From positions 1 to 8,280 of the forward strand of contig JAUQXD010000283.1 of NCBI GenBank assembly GCA_030834835.1: a stretch of 8,280 nucleotides of DNA, read 5' to 3'. The notes below the pieces were generated by a model. The model was not told the origin of the DNA. It searched no databases and worked only from the letters and a program-made list of their open reading frames with translations. The position numbers and the translations under genes are program-made. Below are positions 5,062 through 8,280 of this stretch, in pieces. Within the stretch, counting starts at the first letter, position 1, and each line of letters begins with the position of its first letter. This DNA comes from Thermoflexales bacterium. GTDB taxonomy: Bacteria; Chloroflexota; Anaerolineae; Fen-1058.

Positions 5062-7908
5062 ATGCACATGCCTGCAAATCAGAAGCGCACCAAGCCACGT
5101 CGCGCCGTTATCCTCACGGCGCTCAGAGTCGAGTATGAAGCCGTCCGTTCACACTTGACTGATCCTCATGAAGAAACTCATAAGTCCGGAACTGTATACG
5201 AGCGAGGAACACTGGCGACGGATGACGGACAGCCCTGGGAAGTGGGCATAGTCGAAATTGGCGCGGGCAATGAAAGGGCCGCTCAAGAAACTGATCGAGC
5301 GATTACGCATTTCAGACCGAGTATTGTGATATTTGTCGGCGTCGCTGGTGGAATAAAGGATGTAGCGCTGGGCGATGTTGTGGCTGGCACCAAAGTCTAT
5401 GGTTACGAATCAGGCAAAGCTGAGGCGACCTTCAAACCAAGACCAAGTGTGGGCAATTCGTCTTATAACTTAGAACAACGCGCCCGGGCCGAAGCACGAA
5501 AAGCGGACTGGCTTAACAGACTTGGCGCTTTCACGCCTGAACTTCCTCCAAGTGTGATTGTGGGACCCATTGCCGCTGGAGAGAAAGTGCTAGGCTCCAC
5601 TAAATCTGCTGTCTGGAAGTTCATCCGCAAGAGTTACAGCGATGCATTGGCAGTCGAGATGGAAGGTCACGGCTTTCTACAGGCAGCCTTTGCGAGTAAG
5701 GTGGACGCTATTGTCATTCGCGGAATCTCCGATCTCATCGAAGGCAAATTCGAGGCGGATGCCAAGGGCTGGCAGGAAATTGCTGCGCGTCATGCTGCCG
5801 CTTTTGCTTTTGAAGTCCTGGCGAAATTGGAAAGCGCCACATCGCCGTCGTCCTCTCCGGCAGTTCCACCCAAACCTAAATCAGTAGAGGCGACACATGC
5901 CGCAAACAGCCCTCAGCCCAACGTCTTTCCCGTCCGCAATCTACCTTACCGGCAAAACCCGAATTTCACTGGACGTGAAGACTTGCTGACGAAGTTAAGA
6001 GACGCTTTAGTTTCAGGCAAACCGGCGGCAGTTGTACAAGCCATTGGCGGCCTAGGTGGCGTAGGCAAGACGCAACTTGCTCTCGAATATGCCTATCGGC
6101 ATCTTGGCGATTACAATGTCATTTGGTGGGTACGCGCCGAGCATGCCACCACCTTGGCTTCCGATTACGCCAGTCTGGCCGGTAAGCTTGGTCTGCCGGG
6201 CGACACCATTGCAGATCAGAATCTAGTGGTTGGTATTGTCCGCCGTTGGCTTGAAAAAGAGAAGAACTGGCTGCTGATTTTCGATAATGCGGCGGAGCCG
6301 TCGCACATCGAACCTTATCTGCCCGAGACAGTCGGCGGTCATGTCATCATCACGTCACGCCATCTTGACTGGAGCACGTTGGCCAGTCCATTACCCATCG
6401 AGACCTTCACGCCTGAGGAAGCACTTCAATTTCTATTAGAACGCACTCAACAGCACGACGCCGACGCCGCGACTGAACTCGCCGGGGAACTGGGCTATCT
6501 GCCGTTAGCACTGGAACAGGCCAGGGCGTACATGGAAAGTACGGGGCGCACTCTGGCTGATTACCTGGAGCTATTCAAAGCCCATCAGTTGGAAGTGTTA
6601 AGCCGCGGCGCGTCTTCATCTGATTATCCTTACACTGTTGCGACGACGTGGGAACTTTCGTTTAAGCGAGTAGCTGACGATTCGCCAGCCAGCGTCGACC
6701 TATTGAACCTTTGTGCCTTTCTCGCACCCGAGGATATCCCGTTGCAAGTCTTGATTGATGGGGCGAGATTCCTATCCGAACAATTTGCTACTGCTGTTCA
6801 AGATCCCTTTCGGCTTGATGACGCTGTAAAAGCCTTATTACAGTACTCATTGATTAGCAGGGGTCAAGATAGCTTAGCTATACACCGCCTCGTTCGAGTG
6901 GTGGTCCGAGAAAAAATGGCGGTCGAAGTCAGACGCAGCTGGGTGACTAGCGCGGTTACTCTGATCAATGATGCATTTCAATTTGACATCGATGATCCCA
7001 AAACATGGCCTAGGAGTGCACGCCTTCTATCGCACGCGTTGACTGCTGCCCAACATGCCGAGGATTTGCAGGTCGCGGGCGAGGCAACCGGACATCTATT
7101 AAATCAAACTGGTAGATACTTGACCACTCGTGGTGAATACATTGATTCAGAAAGAGAGTTCAGACGAGCCTTGGCCCTACGCGTGACCGTTTTGGGCGAA
7201 AACCATCCCGATACGGCCGAAAGCCTCAACGATTTAGGCTGGGCGATCAGCAAACAGGGAAATAACGCTGATGCTCGATCTTACTATAAGAAAGCGTTAA
7301 CACTTAGAGTACAACTATTAGGGCCTGGCCACCCTGATACAGCTCAAAGTCTTGACAACTTGGGCACATTGGACTACGAGCTAGGGGATTATCAAGCAGC
7401 GCGTTTATACCACGAGCAAGCACTCGCCATACGCGAGCAAGTGCTAGGGTCCAACCATCCAGATACAGCGACAAGCCTCGGCAATCTAGGTACAGCATTG
7501 CTGGAGCAAGGAAATTACGAGGGAGCGCGTTCATACCAGGAGCAAGCGCTCGCTATACGCGAGCAAGTGCTGGGATCCAACCACCCAGATACAGCAGTAA
7601 GCCTCAGCAATCTAGGTACGGTGTATTCTCTACAAGGAAACTATGCCAAAGCGCGACGGTATGTTGAGCGAGCGGTGACCATCGCCAAGGTAGCTCTTGG
7701 CGATAGCCATCCCGATCTGGCGGCTTATCTTGACATTCTCGGGGTAATTCTGGTGGAACAGGGACAGCGCATTCAAGGACGAATGTATCTGGAGCAAGCA
7801 CTGGTTATCAGCCGTTCCCGGCTCGGACCGGATCATCCAACCACACGTAAAATTGAAGCTAACCTCAGGTGGGTTAGGGTTGTACATGGTAAACAACGCA
7901 GACGCTGA
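5062..7908 (+). CDS. STAND NTPase: nucleoside phosphorylase/nucleosidase – NB-ARC – TPR, putative anti-phage sensor
   Basis: This is a 948-residue cytoplasmic protein. Residues 13-256 are a PNP/UDP-phosphorylase (MTA/SAH-nucleosidase-like) domain. Against E. coli MTAN, E24 matches Glu12, VEMEG (198-202) matches the Val-Glu-Met-Glu base/ribose site, and SD at 223-224 matches catalytic Asp197; GVAGG lies at 93-97. After a Pro/Ser-rich linker, the NB-ARC module has Walker A GGLGGVGKT (329-337), Walker B WLLIFDN (403-409), TSR (431-433) and GYLPLAL (478-484). A winged-helix part ends in AIHRLVR near 606-612, the likely MHD-equivalent. Six 42-residue TPRs (669-920) and a partial seventh follow, of kinesin-light-chain type with LGxxHPDT. 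In NLR-like proteins TPRs sense a trigger, NB-ARC oligomerises and the N-terminal effector acts; related PNP domains in Detocs and Avs cleave ATP. A defence role is inferred. ATG 5068 is an alternative start; neither has a strong ribosome binding site. Confidence 0.9.
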   Translation: MHMPANQKRTKPRRAVILTALRVEYEAVRSHLTDPHEETHKSGTVYERGTLATDDGQPWEVGIVEIGAGNERAAQETDRAITHFRPSIVIFVGVAGGIKDVALGDVVAGTKVYGYESGKAEATFKPRPSVGNSSYNLEQRARAEARKADWLNRLGAFTPELPPSVIVGPIAAGEKVLGSTKSAVWKFIRKSYSDALAVEMEGHGFLQAAFASKVDAIVIRGISDLIEGKFEADAKGWQEIAARHAAAFAFEVLAKLESATSPSSSPAVPPKPKSVEATHAANSPQPNVFPVRNLPYRQNPNFTGREDLLTKLRDALVSGKPAAVVQAIGGLGGVGKTQLALEYAYRHLGDYNVIWWVRAEHATTLASDYASLAGKLGLPGDTIADQNLVVGIVRRWLEKEKNWLLIFDNAAEPSHIEPYLPETVGGHVIITSRHLDWSTLASPLPIETFTPEEALQFLLERTQQHDADAATELAGELGYLPLALEQARAYMESTGRTLADYLELFKAHQLEVLSRGASSSDYPYTVATTWELSFKRVADDSPASVDLLNLCAFLAPEDIPLQVLIDGARFLSEQFATAVQDPFRLDDAVKALLQYSLISRGQDSLAIHRLVRVVVREKMAVEVRRSWVTSAVTLINDAFQFDIDDPKTWPRSARLLSHALTAAQHAEDLQVAGEATGHLLNQTGRYLTTRGEYIDSEREFRRALALRVTVLGENHPDTAESLNDLGWAISKQGNNADARSYYKKALTLRVQLLGPGHPDTAQSLDNLGTLDYELGDYQAARLYHEQALAIREQVLGSNHPDTATSLGNLGTALLEQGNYEGARSYQEQALAIREQVLGSNHPDTAVSLSNLGTVYSLQGNYAKARRYVERAVTIAKVALGDSHPDLAAYLDILGVILVEQGQRIQGRMYLEQALVISRSRLGPDHPTTRKIEANLRWVRVVHGKQRRR
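7066..7821 (+). repeat. 126-bp in-frame tandem repeats encoding TPRs
   Basis: Six successive 42-codon units begin at 7066, 7192, 7318, 7444, 7570 and 7696, and a partial seventh begins at 7822. Spacing between LG-x-x-HP motifs is exactly 126 bp from 7192 to 7822. The stretch from 7413 to about 7493 is nearly identical at DNA level to the stretch 126 bp downstream (about nine differences in 81 bases by eye). The outer units are much more diverged. This points to recent unit duplication in the middle of the sensor region. Confidence 0.85.
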
Positions 7909-7925
7909 TTTGACTACAATACAAA

Positions 7926-7960
7926 TGGGCGGCGATCATCGAGGTGATGATAGCCGCCCA
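7926..7960. terminator. Hairpin between convergent genes, probable bidirectional terminator
   Basis: TGGGCGGC (7926-7933) pairs with GCCGCCCA (7953-7960). After one G/A mismatch, ATCATC pairs with GATGAT, leaving a GAGGT loop. On the plus strand only a weak CTATTTAAA follows. On the minus strand TTTGTATTGT follows, a better U-rich tail for the clp gene. Position between two convergent stop codons supports termination in both directions. Confidence 0.7.
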
Positions 7961-7976
7961 CTATTTAAACATTCAA

Positions 7977-8280
7977 CTATCCCACTGTCTCTGACACGGC
8001 TTCTGCTTCCACCTCAGCCAGTCGCTTACTAAACACGATGCCTTCATCGCCGGCGTCCACCAGAATGGTATCGCCGACCTTGAATTCACCTTTCAGCATC
8101 TTCACCGATAGCGGCGACTCCACAAAGCGCTGCAATGCGCGGCGTAATGGCCGCGCACCAAACTGCACATCGTAACCTTGCTTCGCCAGCCAGCGTCGCG
8201 CCGTATCGGACAATTCGATGAACAGGCCGTGTTCGCGCAACCGATCGCGGATTTCCTTCATTTGCAGATCGACGATCTTC
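7977..8280 (-). CDS. ClpB/ClpC-type AAA+ ATPase, C-terminal fragment
   Basis: The last 100 codons of a Clp ATPase are present; the gene runs off the right edge, and the in-frame ATG at 8261 is internal. The visible sequence starts KIVDLQMKEIRDRL and contains GYDVQFGARPLRRALQRFVE and KGEFKVGDTILVDA, the hallmark of the D2 small (C-terminal) domain of HSP100 proteins. The GAR motif there is the sensor-2 arginine that contacts nucleotide. HSP100 hexamers thread proteins through a pore, either for disaggregation (ClpB) or for delivery to ClpP (ClpC). The ending, with the VDAGDEGIVFSKR stretch, looks slightly more like ClpC, but the parts that separate the two (M domain, P-loop) are outside the window, so no symbol is given. 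The gene is convergent with the STAND gene. Confidence 0.9.
   Translation of the reverse strand, partial: KIVDLQMKEIRDRLREHGLFIELSDTARRWLAKQGYDVQFGARPLRRALQRFVESPLSVKMLKGEFKVGDTILVDAGDEGIVFSKRLAEVEAEAVSETVG

Noticed and set aside
5062..5830. Housekeeping MTA/SAH nucleosidase or purine phosphorylase.
   Set aside because: The domain is fused in frame to NB-ARC and TPR modules with no stop or frameshift, unlike the stand-alone enzyme.
7066..7821. Non-coding tandem repeat array.
   Set aside because: The 126-bp period is exactly 42 codons, keeps frame and encodes TPR motifs throughout.
7977..8261. Small stand-alone protein starting at the ATG at 8261.
   Set aside because: The frame stays open to the window edge, and the upstream codons (KIVDLQ) continue the Clp ATPase alignment.

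Overview
The window looks like a chromosomal segment from a Chloroflexota-type bacterium, with moderate confidence. The main clue is the large secreted hydrolase, which carries a TYLPIVLRNY linker. Short motifs of this kind (YLPxVxRN) recur in extracellular proteins of Chloroflexi. The moderately GC-rich codon use and the HypA-like, SSB and Clp homologues fit but do not prove this. No rRNA, tRNA, CRISPR array, transposase or integrase was seen.

Layout. (1) Positions 1-895 are a divergent metal-homeostasis pair. The first codons of an FTR1/EfeU-type iron permease leave the window on the minus strand. A full-length DtxR/IdeR-family regulator reads on the plus strand. The 154-bp gap between them holds two strong inverted repeats that are good operator candidates. 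(2) Positions 892-1242 (minus) encode a small HypA-like zinc-ribbon protein without the nickel-binding MHE start; its stop codon overlaps that of the regulator. (3) Positions 1302-1694 encode a single-stranded DNA-binding protein. It is followed by a heptanucleotide repeat run that folds into a terminator. (4) Positions 1958-4951 encode a 997-residue secreted protein with two TIM-barrel glycoside-hydrolase-like modules separated by a beta-sandwich, and end in a strong terminator. (5) Positions 5062-7908 encode a 948-residue STAND protein: an N-terminal nucleoside phosphorylase/nucleosidase domain, a central NB-ARC NTPase and C-terminal kinesin-light-chain-type TPR repeats. (6) A hairpin at 7926-7960 separates it from the convergent C-terminal part of a ClpB/ClpC-type ATPase, which runs off the right end.

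The STAND gene is the most interesting element. It has the architecture of an NLR-like immune sensor whose effector is a nucleosidase with its predicted catalytic residues intact. In known anti-phage systems, related domains destroy ATP or other nucleotides and stop growth of the infected cell. It appears to be a single-gene system set among ordinary metabolic genes. The hexamer CGATCG occurs 16 times by eye in the rest of the window and never in this 2.85-kb gene, which supports a separate, probably horizontally acquired, origin. The other genes do not form one pathway; each is its own small transcription unit.
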